From: Acephala macrosclerotiorum
Lineage: Eukaryota > Ascomycota > Leotiomycetes > Helotiales > Mollisiaceae
Assembly: GCA_014904845.1 (NCBI GenBank)
Contig: MU119358.1
Location: forward strand, 62,001-126,000
Direction: 5' to 3'
DNA: 64,000 bases
Shown here: piece after piece, positions 1 to 10,394 of the stretch
Layout: the number at the start of each line of letters is the position of its first letter
Position numbering within the stretch: position 1 is the first letter of the stretch
The notes under the pieces: model-generated
Databases searched by the model: none
Told to the model about the DNA's origin: nothing
The model's input: only the letters and a program-made list of their open reading frames with translations
Program-made: the position numbers and the translations under genes

Positions 1-783
1 CGATTCCTCATCTTAGCAGTACGTACAGCAAATATGTAGGGACGACAGCGATCTTTTAATTTCACCTTCAAGGCTTCTCAGGTGCTCGTGCCACTCGAAG
101 GTCAACTGCCCTTAGCAGCCTAGCAGCGGAAACAGTGCTTCTGGGAGCACCCGCCGCGCCAGCGCGATGCCAAGTTCAGCCAATCGCAGCCAACGGCCCA
201 CTTTCCCCACAAAATGTTATTTCCACCTTCCTTTCTCAAGGAACACAATCTTCACTCCTCGCATCTCTTCGCCTCTCTTCACCGGCCCAAATCTCGAAGA
301 ACATGCAGGTCGCCTGCACCAAAGCTCAAGGAGCGTAGCATCGACCAACTGGAGCAATCCATCCGATACTTGACAGATCTTCTAGGCCATCTCAATGGCT
401 GGCAGAAGACGAGGGATAAGGATCACAGCAGCGAAGTCGTGACCCTAGTGGCCGGTAAATTCAGGTACCGGCCAATCCAGAGCTAGGATTGCGTTGGCTC
501 AAGAGAGCTTCATTTGTTTCTTTCCTTATCGAACTTCTCCATGCGGCAGATCCGCGTTTGTCCCGGATTGGCGTGCAATCGCGCTGTCCCACTTATGGGA
601 GGTGCTACCTGTAGCACTTGATCAATTTACATACAGATATCTATTAGATAAGAGCCATGCCCTATTTCTTTTTTTTACCCCTCGCCCCTCTCTCTTTCTT
701 TTCGTGCGTCTCTATTGGAAGACTTCTGGTCCAAGTGCTTGAGATAGAGCTTCAATTGTAGTTCTGAGCATTGATCTCTCATC
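1..783. promoter_or_regulatory. Intergenic / upstream region of the S28 peptidase gene
   Basis: No reading frame here has domain-like sequence. The pyrimidine-rich stretch at about 665-715 (runs of T and CT just upstream of the ATG at 784) resembles the CT-rich core-promoter tracts common in filamentous fungi. I see no convincing TATA box or RNA gene. Confidence 0.4.
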
Positions 784-2640
784 ATGAAGGCCTCAATTGT
801 TTCTGCCGTCGCCGCGTTGGCCAGCGTCGTGTCGGCAAACCAGTTTTTGAAGCTGGGTCGATTGGTCCCACCCATTGAGGAGGCGGATGAGTTTCCAGTG
901 TCTACTTCTTCGGCTGCAAATGTTAATGGATCGGCGTTCTTCACTCAGCTTCTTGATCACGATGATCCTAGCAAGGGAACCTTCCAACAGAAGTTTTGGT
1001 GGAACGCCAAGAATTGGGCAGGACCAGGGTCACCAGTAAGTTGGAACCACGATTCTAGGTGCCAAAATGCTGAGTATGATACCAGGTTGTGTTCTTCACC
1101 CCGGGTGAAATTGCTGCCGCAGCATATGGTGGATACCTGACAAATGTCACCATCACTGGTCTGTTCGCTCAAGAAATTGAGGGAGCAGTGGTCATGGTCG
1201 AGCGTAAGTCAATTCCAGCTCTCCCTACGATATAGCATACTGACAAGATCTTAGACCGATACTGGGGCGAATCTTCTCCATACGACGATCTGACCACCGA
1301 GAATCTGCAACTTTTGACCCTCAAGCAAGCAATTGCTGACTTCACATACTTCGCGAAGACCGTCGACCTACCATTTGACACAAACCACAGCAGTAATGCT
1401 GACAAGGCTCCTTGGGTGTTTTCTGGAGGAAGCTACTCTGGTGCTTTGGCCGCATGGACCGAGTCTACGGCACCCGGCACGTTCTGGGCATACCACGCGT
1501 CGAGTGCACCTGTCGAGGCGATCGAGGACTATGTAAGTCGCGAATCCTGAAGCATGCTGGATGTCACTGACAATGGCCAGTGGCAATACTTCTACCCAGT
1601 CCAGGACGGCATGCCAAAGAACTGCAGCAAGGATATCACCCTCGTGATTGACTACATGGATGATGTCTTGATGCACGGAACCGCTGATGAGGTCTACTCG
1701 CTCAAGAAGATGTTCGGTCTCGAGGCTTTGGAGCACAATGATGATTTCATGAGGTGTGTATTCGTTTTTTTTTTTTTTTTTTTTCAATAGAACTATTCAG
1801 CTAACAAACTCAGTGTCCTCGAGAACGGCCCATGGTTGTGGCAATCAAATAGCTTTTACTCCAACTACTCTGGGTTCTACCAATTCTGCGATGCCATCGA
1901 GAATGTTGAGGCAGGTGCTGCTGTGACTCCAGATGAGAACGGTGTTGGTTTGGAGAAGGCTTTAACTGCATACGCCAACTGGGTCAACACCACTGTCATC
2001 CCAGGCTGTAAGTGGACCATTTCGAATCTCGTCATTCCAAGCACTAACTCAACTCCTAGACTGCCAAGAATACGGATACACCGATGAAATGTCAACAGAG
2101 TGCATGAACACCTACAACGCCTCCAATCTTCTCTTCACCAATCGAACCGTTGGCAACGCCATTGACCGACAATGGAACTGGATGCTCTGTAACGAACCCT
2201 TCGACTACTGGCAAGACGGTGCTCCCCGCAGCCAACCCACCATTGTTTCCCGCCTCATTGACGCTGCCTACTGGCAACGTCAATGCGGACTTTTCTTCCC
2301 AACTGAGAACGGCTACACATACGGCTCCAACATCTCACCTGATAACAATGTTCATCAAGTCAACAAGTATACTCAGGGATGGAGATTGGAGGATACCACG
2401 CGTCTCATCTGGACAAACGGAGAGTTCGACCCTTGGAGAACATCTGGTGTCTCATCCCAATTCAGACCAGGTGGGCCACTTGCGAGCACTGAGCAGCACC
2501 CTCTTCAGATCATTCCAGGTGGTTTCCACTGCTCGGATCTTATATTGAAGAATGGAAAATTCAATGCGGGTGTTCAGGAGGTTATTGATAATGAAGTTAA
2601 GCAAATCGTGAGCTGGGTGAAGGAGTATTATGACCCGTAG
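784..2640 (+). CDS. Secreted serine carboxypeptidase, peptidase family S28 (Pro-Xaa carboxypeptidase-like)
   Basis: Six exons: 784-1035, 1086-1203, 1255-1532, 1581-1753, 1814-2007 and 2060-2640, giving about 531 residues, a normal S28 length. The ATG at 784 opens a signal peptide (residues 1-18, cut near VSA-NQ). The family block EHRYWGESSPY follows intron 2. The nucleophile motif GGSYSGA places Ser183. GEFDPWRTSG gives Asp462 and GGFHCSDL gives His495, so the Ser-Asp-His triad is complete. All five introns have GT/AG ends and the phases join cleanly. Intron 4 carries an 18-20 bp T run (about 1766-1784). S28 enzymes remove residues after proline and in fungi are typically secreted, acid-active proteases; that role is inferred. 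No paralogue or partner gene lies next to it. Confidence 0.93.
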
Positions 2641-2848
2641 AAGCATATATAGAGATGGATAATGTGTATGGTAACGAGGATACGAGATTTCTGAGAGCAA
2701 TCAAAAGCATATTCTGAGCTATCTCCTTATCTTTGCCTCTTCATTTCTGTCTTCTACTACATCAGCGGCAAGTTGCCCCACCTCGTCCCAAGCTCTACCC
2801 TTCCTACTCTTTTCTTCTCACCTCATATTTATACCTCAGTATTGCCCT

Positions 2849-3903
2849 TCAAGCAGTACCATTCCCCGTCGTCGTAACGTTAGGAAACGCCCCCTCAACA
2901 CTGATCTCCAAAATAAAATCCCCAATCCTCTCCGGAAACACATCCCCAACCCTCCTCTTCAAATCCTGCTGTCCTATACTCTCCAATACCTCAATCTCCC
3001 AACTTCGAAGATACTCGCGAGTCCGAGCTATGTTGTTGGTGGAGAAATCGTCCCATTCTTGTCTATGCGAAGGGATGACGATTTCGGGGTTGAGGGATTC
3101 GATTTTTACGAGGGCGCGGAGCCATTGGGAGCGCAGGGCTGGGGTGCTGGTTTCTTGTAGGTATTGGAAGCAGGAGCCGTAGACTGCGTCGCCGGTTACG
3201 ACTAGTTTTAGGGAGGGAACATGGAGGACGGTGGAGTTTGAGGTGTCGGTTTGTCCGACTTCGATGGCTTGGATGGCGTATCTAATCATCTTATTAGCAT
3301 GTTGTTAAGTTCTCGGATGATGTAGGAAAATCGAGCTAAAGGGCTGAGGGATTTTGCGAATACATACCCATCCAAATCAAACAACCCATTATCAGGCAGT
3401 GCATTCCAAGTCTCCGTTTGAGGCGCGATTTGGTTGGGGAAGTAGGGGGCCCAGAAATTGTCGAATTGTGCAGGTTCGAGTTGTTCTTTCGCGTGGTCTA
3501 TTGTTCCGGCGGTGGCGATTACAGTCGCGGTGGGGAAGTGGGAGAGGATGGTTGGGAGGCCGAAGAAGTGGTCGCCGTGGCCGTGTGTGATGTAGATATA
3601 TTTCAAGGTAACATTATTAGGCGCGAGTTCGCTCTTGATCCAGGACACTACTTTCTCCGAATCGTTGATAGAGAGAGGAGTATCGATTAAGATCGCATTT
3701 TCAGGACCGGAGATCAAGGTGAAGGTTGTGGGGGAGAAGGTGTAGTTGTTTGGTGGGTCGTAGACTGCGTAGGGAGGATTGAGGTAAGTTGTCCAGGTTA
3801 GGGAGGGTTGGGTTTCTGGTGATCGAGGCGTGAGAGATAATGAGATAGTGGATGGGATAGCGAGGAAGGGGATGAGGTTGGTAAGGGTAGATTTGAGCTG
3901 CAT
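2849..3903 (-). CDS. Secreted metallo-beta-lactamase-fold hydrolase
   Basis: Two exons on the minus strand, 3903-3368 and 3281-2849, with an 86-bp intron joined in phase 2, giving 322 residues. The N-terminus (about residues 1-22, hydrophobic, ending in SLSL) looks like a signal peptide. The metal-binding signature THGHGDH sits at residues 106-112, with an upstream LIDTPLS strand that fits the beta-lactamase fold. Exon 2 supplies the later ligands: a GD in VVTGDAVYG and a histidine in IVIPSHRQEW. The fold covers hydrolases acting on esters, lactones, glyoxalase substrates and others, and nothing here fixes the substrate. The gene is convergent with the upstream S28 peptidase, leaving about 200 bp between the stops. 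Confidence 0.85.
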
Positions 3904-4731
3904 TTTGAGATTCGATGTGGGAGATGAGGAGGTGACAGATGGTGAGGTGGATGTTCCATCCTAGAAGACACATTGAAGCTTCTTATGTAGTTCTCTCATC
4001 TTATGCTCGTTGCATACGTCTTCATTTGAGGCCTTGACGCTACTCCTGCTTTGTCAGAGTCGTACATAAGATGTTCATTAATCCAAGCATCCTCCATCGG
4101 CCGCTCCTCACTCTCTCAGGAAGCTCACAACGAACATTATATCCGACGTCAAAATTACATAGCGAAACCAAGCCTGATATGGAGTAGTGAAAAGTTAATG
4201 AAGCTGAAAGCGCTTACAAACTTAGACTTAAATGTTGAGTGATCATAGGATTCATGCAGGCAGGCGGCTCGTCATGTGGCTGGAGGTTTATCTCTGAAAG
4301 AAAGGCTTGACTATTTTCTTACTAGCTGGCATTGCCTGGAGAAGGTAATTTTGACGACTAAGAGTGAAGGTGCGGGCGATGACATGAGTGGTGTGATTAG
4401 TGAACGGTGACGAGGAAGACTTCGCTTGAAGAGAACGCAGCGCAAATGCGGATGCAACCGAAGAAGAACGCGGGGAAGCTCGTTACACTCGTTACGGGAA
4501 GATCAATGGCTTCAGAGAGTCGAGTGAATAAGGGTACAAGGCAAAGATTGTTTTCTTCTAGTCCTGCTTGGATAGGTACATATGTGTAGTGTGGGGACCA
4601 TGAACCATGACCCAACACTTGAGGCATAGACAAACAGGCCCGTCTCCCAACAATTAAAATAAGATACAAACGAGACACATAAATTTATCTCTAACGCCTT
4701 ATTTTTCGTCCCTCTCCAAGACTTCCCCATT
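3904..4731. other. Intergenic region, no gene recognised
   Basis: Several short frames occur in both directions, but none has a conserved motif or a plausible splice extension. It holds the 5' flank of the metallo-beta-lactamase-fold gene and the 3' flank of the tyrosinase relic. Confidence 0.4.
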
Positions 4732-5580
4732 TCATGGCGAATCGTAAACATAGTAGAATGGCCCGCCAACGATGCTCATCAAGCCCTTCAACTGATACGT
4801 CTTCGCTGCCACATTCGTGATGTTCACAACATCAGTGAGCTTCTGAAGTGCGCCACTGCCATACATCTGGGTCCCACCAGACATGATCTGCATGCAATTC
4901 GGCAAGTCTTACATCTTTTAGGGGAAGTCGGCATTTCCTACTCGAGTGCATTTCTAGAAAAGGGAACGAAGGAATCAGATCAACTCACCTGCCAAATCGC
5001 CCACACACGATCAATCTGTCCATGCAACAACCAGAATGCCGGATCTCCAGGGGAAGTGTAGAAATCTCCACCAGGATCAGAACTGATGGTGAAGTGAGCA
5101 GCAGAGTGGACTCCAGTCCCGCCCTGCATGACAGTCTGAAAATCTCCGATATTCTTGCAGGAGGTGATGAGGGACGCGATATTGGTGTATGTTGCGTAGT
5201 TTTTGGTGAGATAAGGGCCAAGGTCCCGGCGCAGGCAACGGGGGTTGTTGCTAAAACCATCGGCTCGGGGATTCTTGGGAGGTGCGGGGTCGGTCATAGG
5301 AGACACGGGTCTGAGAATGTTAGCAAAGACTTGGATGAGATGAGAGAAGGTGTAAGGTAGATGGGTATTGGAATTCCGGAGTGGGATCGGACGAAAGCCT
5401 ACCCTAAGTGGACTGTCATGCTAACTGTGCTAGGAGAGCAGGTTTGCCCTTGGTTTGCAGGTCCGTCACTGCATCCGCTGACACCAGTGCAACGAAAAGA
5501 AGAGACTATGGCCCAAGGATACACAGCTTTCTCCAGATAGAAGGTATGCTTGGTGCCATAGTAAGAAAATCGAACACAAG
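4732..5580 (-). pseudogene. Tyrosinase (type-3 copper oxidase) relic, 5' half lost or frameshifted
   Basis: The 3' half is well preserved. One exon covers 5310-4989 and the next 4887-4732; the introns at 5402-5311 and 4988-4888 have good GT/AG ends. The exon at 5310-4989 contains GGTGVHSAAHF and DPAFWLLHGQID, which fits the second-copper (CuB) pattern D-P-x-F-x(3)-H-x(3)-D. The C-terminus ends in a GGPFYYVYDSP tail typical of short secreted fungal tyrosinases. Upstream, a GCSDGPA block leads into 5403. Further upstream a CuA-like FLLWHQAYLL (about 5580-5545) is in a different frame from the adjacent YLEKA segment. No intact CuA histidine set, start codon or signal peptide is found. Type-3 copper tyrosinases oxidise phenols to quinones; this copy appears unable to make a complete enzyme. 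Confidence 0.7.
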
Positions 5581-6723
5581 AGACGTAAAATACCCAAGCT
5601 TGGGCAAATGGGGCTGCTCAAGTACACATCGCCATCATCTTAAAATGATCTCCCGTTTTATAGTACAGCATCGGTTAGCATGCGCGGCCTACGGACAGGA
5701 GCATATTGCATCGAATTTGAGGGCCGTGTGAACATGTCCGCCGCCTTCAAAGTTATCGAGGTCAAAGAGGTACCTTGACTGCTAGGGATGTGATTGTTAC
5801 CATCTTGACGCATGACTTGGAGACGTGGTATCGATGAGTACAGAGTGAATTATATATCTGAGCTTCTCAGGATATCGCAGGTGACCAGGTCAAAGAACAA
5901 TTCGTCCAACAAATTTTCGCGATGACAAGAATAGATCACGTATACCGCGACGCAACTGACGAGATCGTGATCTGAATACCCAAGCAGCACTCTTCCGGAG
6001 AATTGGAACTGGTAGCAACTTTCTTCATCAAAACCGTGTGGGTAATATCTACATGGATTGAGATTGATAATGAGAAGGAAGGAAAATCTTGGGACGACGC
6101 GTTTGAAGAAGGGTTGGCGACCAGCAACCAGTACAGACGACGCACCCTCTCATACTAGCTCCGCACATAGGAGCGGGCTAAACTTGAATCCTCGAGCTCT
6201 AACTAGCCTTAATAAGATATCCTTTGCTGGCCTTCAACAACCAACCTCCTCGATATTGCTCTTTGACACCATTCCAAGGACGTTGGCACATCACCACCTC
6301 TGAATGGCAGGAGAATAAAAATCGTTACCACCATGTATGGAAGACCACGGTCGAGAATTCGAACAGCCCGACCGGCAATTCCCCCAGCCGCATCAAGTCC
6401 CGGGTAAGGGCAGCAGGGAAAGAAGACTTTTAATGAACGCACCGCGGATCTGGGGTAACGAGGGTAAAAGTATGGGGAGTCCCCGCTCGAAATAATACGA
6501 CCTCTGGGCAGAATAGCCTGTTTGGGATTGCAGCCTTTCAAGTTCTATCTGATTTTTTTCTCTTGGAATTAGGAGACTTCGAATATACCGGCAGTGGTGG
6601 CAGTGGTGGCGGCTGGAGTTGGGGAACTTTCCTCATGTCCTGTGATGTATTTGAGGCTACTGGCCCCCAAGATGTTACCCTCAGTTGGCGTAGCTTTCTC
6701 CTGAGTCTTCGCCATTTTTCGTG
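5581..6723. other. Intergenic region, no gene recognised
   Basis: No convincing coding sequence. It may hide more of the decayed 5' end of the tyrosinase relic on the minus strand, but I could not trace conserved blocks beyond about 5580. A short GGTGGCAGT repeat occurs near 6590-6612. Confidence 0.35.
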
Positions 6724-7861
6724 ATGGCTTCAGTCTCTGGGCTTCTCGCTGTTGCAGCGATCTGCCTTTCCTTGCTTTCCTCTACCACTCCAGCACATCC
6801 TGGCGAGCATCATGACAAAATCGCGGTGCTTAAAGAGATGAAGGAGCTTAGCGTCGAGGCCATGGCACAGCAAGCCTCATACAGCAGCTGTGCGGACTCT
6901 GAAGAATCCCTAGCCAGAGCAGAACGTGCTGTACAGCGACGTGCAAATATTGTTCAAAAACTTCGAGAAGAGAGAGGTCTTTTAGATAGCGAGCCTGTGT
7001 CACACTCGTGCCATATCTTGCCATCTAACTTTTACTAGCACCTTTCGTCACCCGTCGTAACTTGGCCCAGTTCAAGACATGGGAGAAAACCAGCCACGAC
7101 AAGAGCTCTATGTCGAAGTTGAATGCCAACAGCCCTGGAGTAACTGTGTTCGGTGCCAACCTCAGTTGCATCCTCACCCCAGACAATGCTGATGGATCGT
7201 ACTACGTCCTCGGAGAGCACATTCGCACCAACGTCGTCGAAAATCAAGTTGGTGTGCCGATGCACTTAGACTTGCAATTCATCGATGTTATAACTTGCAA
7301 GCCTCTACAACCCCTCATTGTCAACATCTGGGGCTGCAATGCTACTGGCATCTACTCAGGTGCTGAATTCCACTTTCCTCCGTGGCGTTCAGCAGGCTGA
7401 CAAAGATGGTGTTGTTCAATTCGACCCTCTTCTCTGGCCCTACCAAGGACGAGCAACACATCAACACATGCTGACGCATACTGGAGCAACCATCCTTCCC
7501 AATGGAACTTTCACTGGGGGGTATGTCTTTCATCTCTCGCAACTATTCTTCGACACGGCACTCATCAATGCTGTTGAAGCTACGGCTCCGCATAACACGA
7601 ACAAGATCCCACATACGACCAATGACGCAGACATGTTCACCGGATACTCTGCCACTGCAGCTTATGATCCATTCCCGAACTACATCATGCTGGGTAGCTA
7701 GCTCTCAAGGTCTTTTCGTTTGGGCTGAGATAGGTGTGAAGCCAGCGAACGATCAAGGGACTTACGGGACCAATACAGCTTATCTGGCATCGGACTGTGG
7801 TCATGATAATCCAGCATTCAACATGTTTGCTACCGCTTTTCCTCCACCAACTGCTGGTTGA
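6724..7861 (+). pseudogene. Extracellular intradiol ring-cleavage dioxygenase, frameshifted
   Basis: An ATG at 6724 begins a signal peptide followed by HPGEHHDKIAVLKEM, as in secreted fungal intradiol dioxygenases. Active-site blocks remain: SYYVLGEHIR (first Tyr ligand), WGCNATGIYSG (second Tyr) and GRATHQHML (the two His ligands). They are not in one frame. After IYSG (about 7362) the reading frame shifts straight into LNSTFLRGVQQ and the usual 12-14 intervening residues are absent, so a frame-changing deletion is likely. Near 7690-7700 a TAGCTAGC tandem duplication shifts the frame again before SSQGLFVWAEIG, and the tail then stays open to 7861. The splice between LREER and FVTRRNLAQF around 6975-7036 is also uncertain. 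Family enzymes cleave catechol-type rings; this copy is probably inactive unless the shifts are assembly errors. Confidence 0.75.
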
Positions 7862-8292
7862 GGAGAATGTCCGGAATGATATCGGTGATTGGAAATTGAA
7901 TGGTAGTGCTGCGGAAATTAGTAGGTCAAGGAGTTTGTTTGTGGTTATACTTCAACAACCGAACTCTCGTCAAGGAATTATACGTATATAATCATTCCAC
8001 AATCAACATACTTGGGTACTTTCGTATCTTTTGGACTTACGGCCTGATTGGTGAAAGTGATCACGTGTACATTCGTAAATAGCAGGGGCAGTATTCCTGC
8101 AAGGAGCGCCGCGCTAGTATTAAGCTCAACCCTGGTACGCCACTTGGAAACTCAACCTGCAAAGTGTCCACTACAGGCCGGATTGGAAATCAAGGACGTT
8201 GCGACATAAACACAGCCTCTACCACCCGCTCACAGTGTCATACCTCCATACCAAAACGTCAATCAGGATTTAACTTCAACTTTGACTTCACA
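7862..8292. promoter_or_regulatory. Upstream region of the disulfide isomerase gene
   Basis: No separate gene is seen. The open frame runs back to 8164 without an ATG, so the ATG at 8293, which starts a clean signal peptide, is preferred. The segment 8170-8290 is therefore 5' untranslated sequence. Confidence 0.4.
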
Positions 8293-9478
8293 ATGGTTCT
8301 CCTCAAGAGCCTCCTAGTCTTCACCGGCCTGGCTACCTTATCGCTTGCTAAAGGGCCTGGTGGCTCCCCTCCAACGTATGATAACTCCGCCGTCCTCGAC
8401 CTCATTCCAGATAACTTCGATAAAATCGCCATCAGCGGAAAGCCTGCTCTCGTCGAGTTCTTCGCACCATGGTGTGGTCACTGCAAGAGCCTTGCTCCCG
8501 TCTACGAGGAACTGGCACAAAGCTTCGCTTTCGCCAAGGACAAGGTCAGCATTGCAAAGGTCGACGCAGATGCTGAGAAGACTTTGGGTAAGAGATTCGG
8601 CATCCAAGGCTTCCCAACGATCAAGTACTTCGATGGCAAGAGTGATAAGCCCGAGGATTACAGCGGTGGCAGAGATATTGATAGCTTGACGGAGTTCATC
8701 ACCAAGAAGACTGGTGTCAAGCCCAAGAAGGCGAAGGCTGCCCCAAGCCAGGTCGAGATGTTGAGCGACAAGTCATTCAAGGAGCAGATTGGTGGAGATA
8801 AGGACGTTTTGGTTGCATTTACTGCTCCATGGTGTGGGCGTAAGTATCATGCACAAATGATGATGAATTCATGCTAAGTATCTGGCAGACTGCAAATCCC
8901 TTGCTCCTATCTGGGAGAAGGTCGCTGCCGATTTCACCAACGAGCCCAACGTCGTCATCGCCAAGGTCGATGCCGAAGCCGAGAACTCGAAGGCCACAGC
9001 CCAAGACCAAGGCGTTTCCTCATACCCAACCATCAAGTTCTTCCCCAAGGGCACCACAAAGCCAGAGGCATACGAGGGTGGACGTACTGAGGCCGATTTC
9101 GTTACATTCTTGAACGACAAGGCTGGCACACACAGAACCGTTGGAGGTGGACTCGATGCTACTGCTGGTACCATTGAGGTCCTCGATGCCCTTGTCTCCA
9201 AGTTCACTGGTGGATCCAGCATTGCTGAAGTTGCTGCTGAAGCTACCAAGGCTGCTGCCGACCTCAAGAAAGATGCTCAGTACAAGTATGCCGATTACTA
9301 CGTCAGGGTCTTCGACAAATTGGCCAAGAATGATGGATTTGCCGCCAAGGAGTTTGCTCGTTTGGACAAGCTTATTAAGAAGGGAGGTTTGGCACCGGAG
9401 AAGCTTGATGAGATGACTAGCAAGACCAACATCTTGAAGAGATTCGTCGAGAAGGCCACTGGCAAGTCTGAGCTGTAG
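8293..9478 (+). CDS. Protein disulfide isomerase, ERp38/TigA type
   Basis: Exons 8293-8839 and 8889-9478, with a 49-bp intron splitting the second CGHC motif in phase 1, giving 378 residues. Residues 1-19 are a signal peptide. Thioredoxin domain 1 has WCGHCKS (Cys61/Cys64) and domain 2 repeats WCGHCKS (Cys181/Cys184), each followed by the cis-Pro loop (GFPTIKYF, SYPTIKFF). The C-terminal third (about residues 270-375) is an alpha-helical ERp29-like domain. The protein ends in KSEL, which could act as a weak K/HDEL-type ER retrieval signal (inference). It catalyses disulfide formation and reshuffling in the ER lumen. Two a-type domains plus an ERp29 C domain is the architecture known from Neurospora ERp38 and Aspergillus TigA. 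Confidence 0.94.
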
Positions 9479-9717
9479 ATAATAGAATTACGTATGGGTG
9501 GTCTGGGGTTGAATTTCGTGGGCAAAATTGATCTCGGACTGGCGTTATTGAATTGAGGGTGTCTAAAACCATTGTTTCTGCCAAATATCTTGTGAAGTCT
9601 GTACAATGTTCCAAGTGCCTTAAAAGTGCCTCCCTTGACAGATGCCAATGATTTCATTGTCCCATCCCGGCATATACTCCTGAACGCCTGCAATGTCCCA
9701 TCCTCCATCAATCATTG

Positions 9718-10088
9718 TTACTTTGTCGGACTGCTCTTCCCATCTTTCCCTTGGTTCTGCAACTGAGCCTCTAGATTGTCTAGCCGTCTCGACATCTCGT
9801 CCACTATAGCAACGCTTTATCAGCACATATTCCTATTTCAATGTCCGAGTCGGAAACATACTCTTTGCAAAGATCTCGCTCGATACCCCTGCAAACTTAT
9901 TCGACAATGTATTCAGCAGCTCATCAACAACGGCAGACAGTTCCGCGGGTGCAGAAGATTCAGCGCTCAACTATTTCCAAGTTAGTTCTTAGTTGGCAGA
10001 TCGGAGAGAGGAGGAAATGTACAGAATTGGTAGATGTCCTATTGTCCGTGTCGTTGGTTGGAGAGCTTGATACTTCATTGGATGCCAT
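9718..10088 (-). CDS. HSBP1-like small coiled-coil protein (heat-shock-factor-binding protein 1 family)
   Basis: A three-exon gene too fragmented to show as one open frame. Exons on the minus strand are 10088-10023 (phase 0), 9970-9862 (phase 1) and 9803-9718, giving 86 residues. The start is ATG GCA TCC at 10088. Exon 2 reads AELSAVVDELLNTLSNKFAG and exon 3 completes MDEMSRRLDNLEAQLQNQ. This matches the HSBP1 core, a heptad-repeat helix with a variable N-terminal tail, usually 75-90 residues in total. Introns are 52 and 58 bp with GT/AG ends. In animals HSBP1 binds trimeric Hsf1 and it also forms part of trimeric assemblies linked to the WASH complex; the fungal role is less clear. The gene is convergent with the disulfide isomerase gene (240 bp between stops). 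Confidence 0.85.
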
Positions 10089-10394
10089 GTTGTAATCTTT
10101 AATTCCTCAGACAGAATAGTAAAAGCCAAATACTAGGAGCGATTCGTCAAAACTAGCTTCTCGTAGGTTGCAATGTTTGTATGTTGTCTTGCAGAGGACA
10201 GAAGGCTGTCGGCGATGCACGGCTGAGGTCTCAACAAAGCCGAGCCTCGTCAACATCGTTCCAATCATCACACGAGCAACGTTCCTCTATCTCCAACCAC
10301 TTCAACATCCTCTACAGCGCCAGCGCTAATGGAAATACTATTTGCTTAAAAAGATGGTACTCTTATCCAGCAACATTCCTCCATCCGACTCAAC

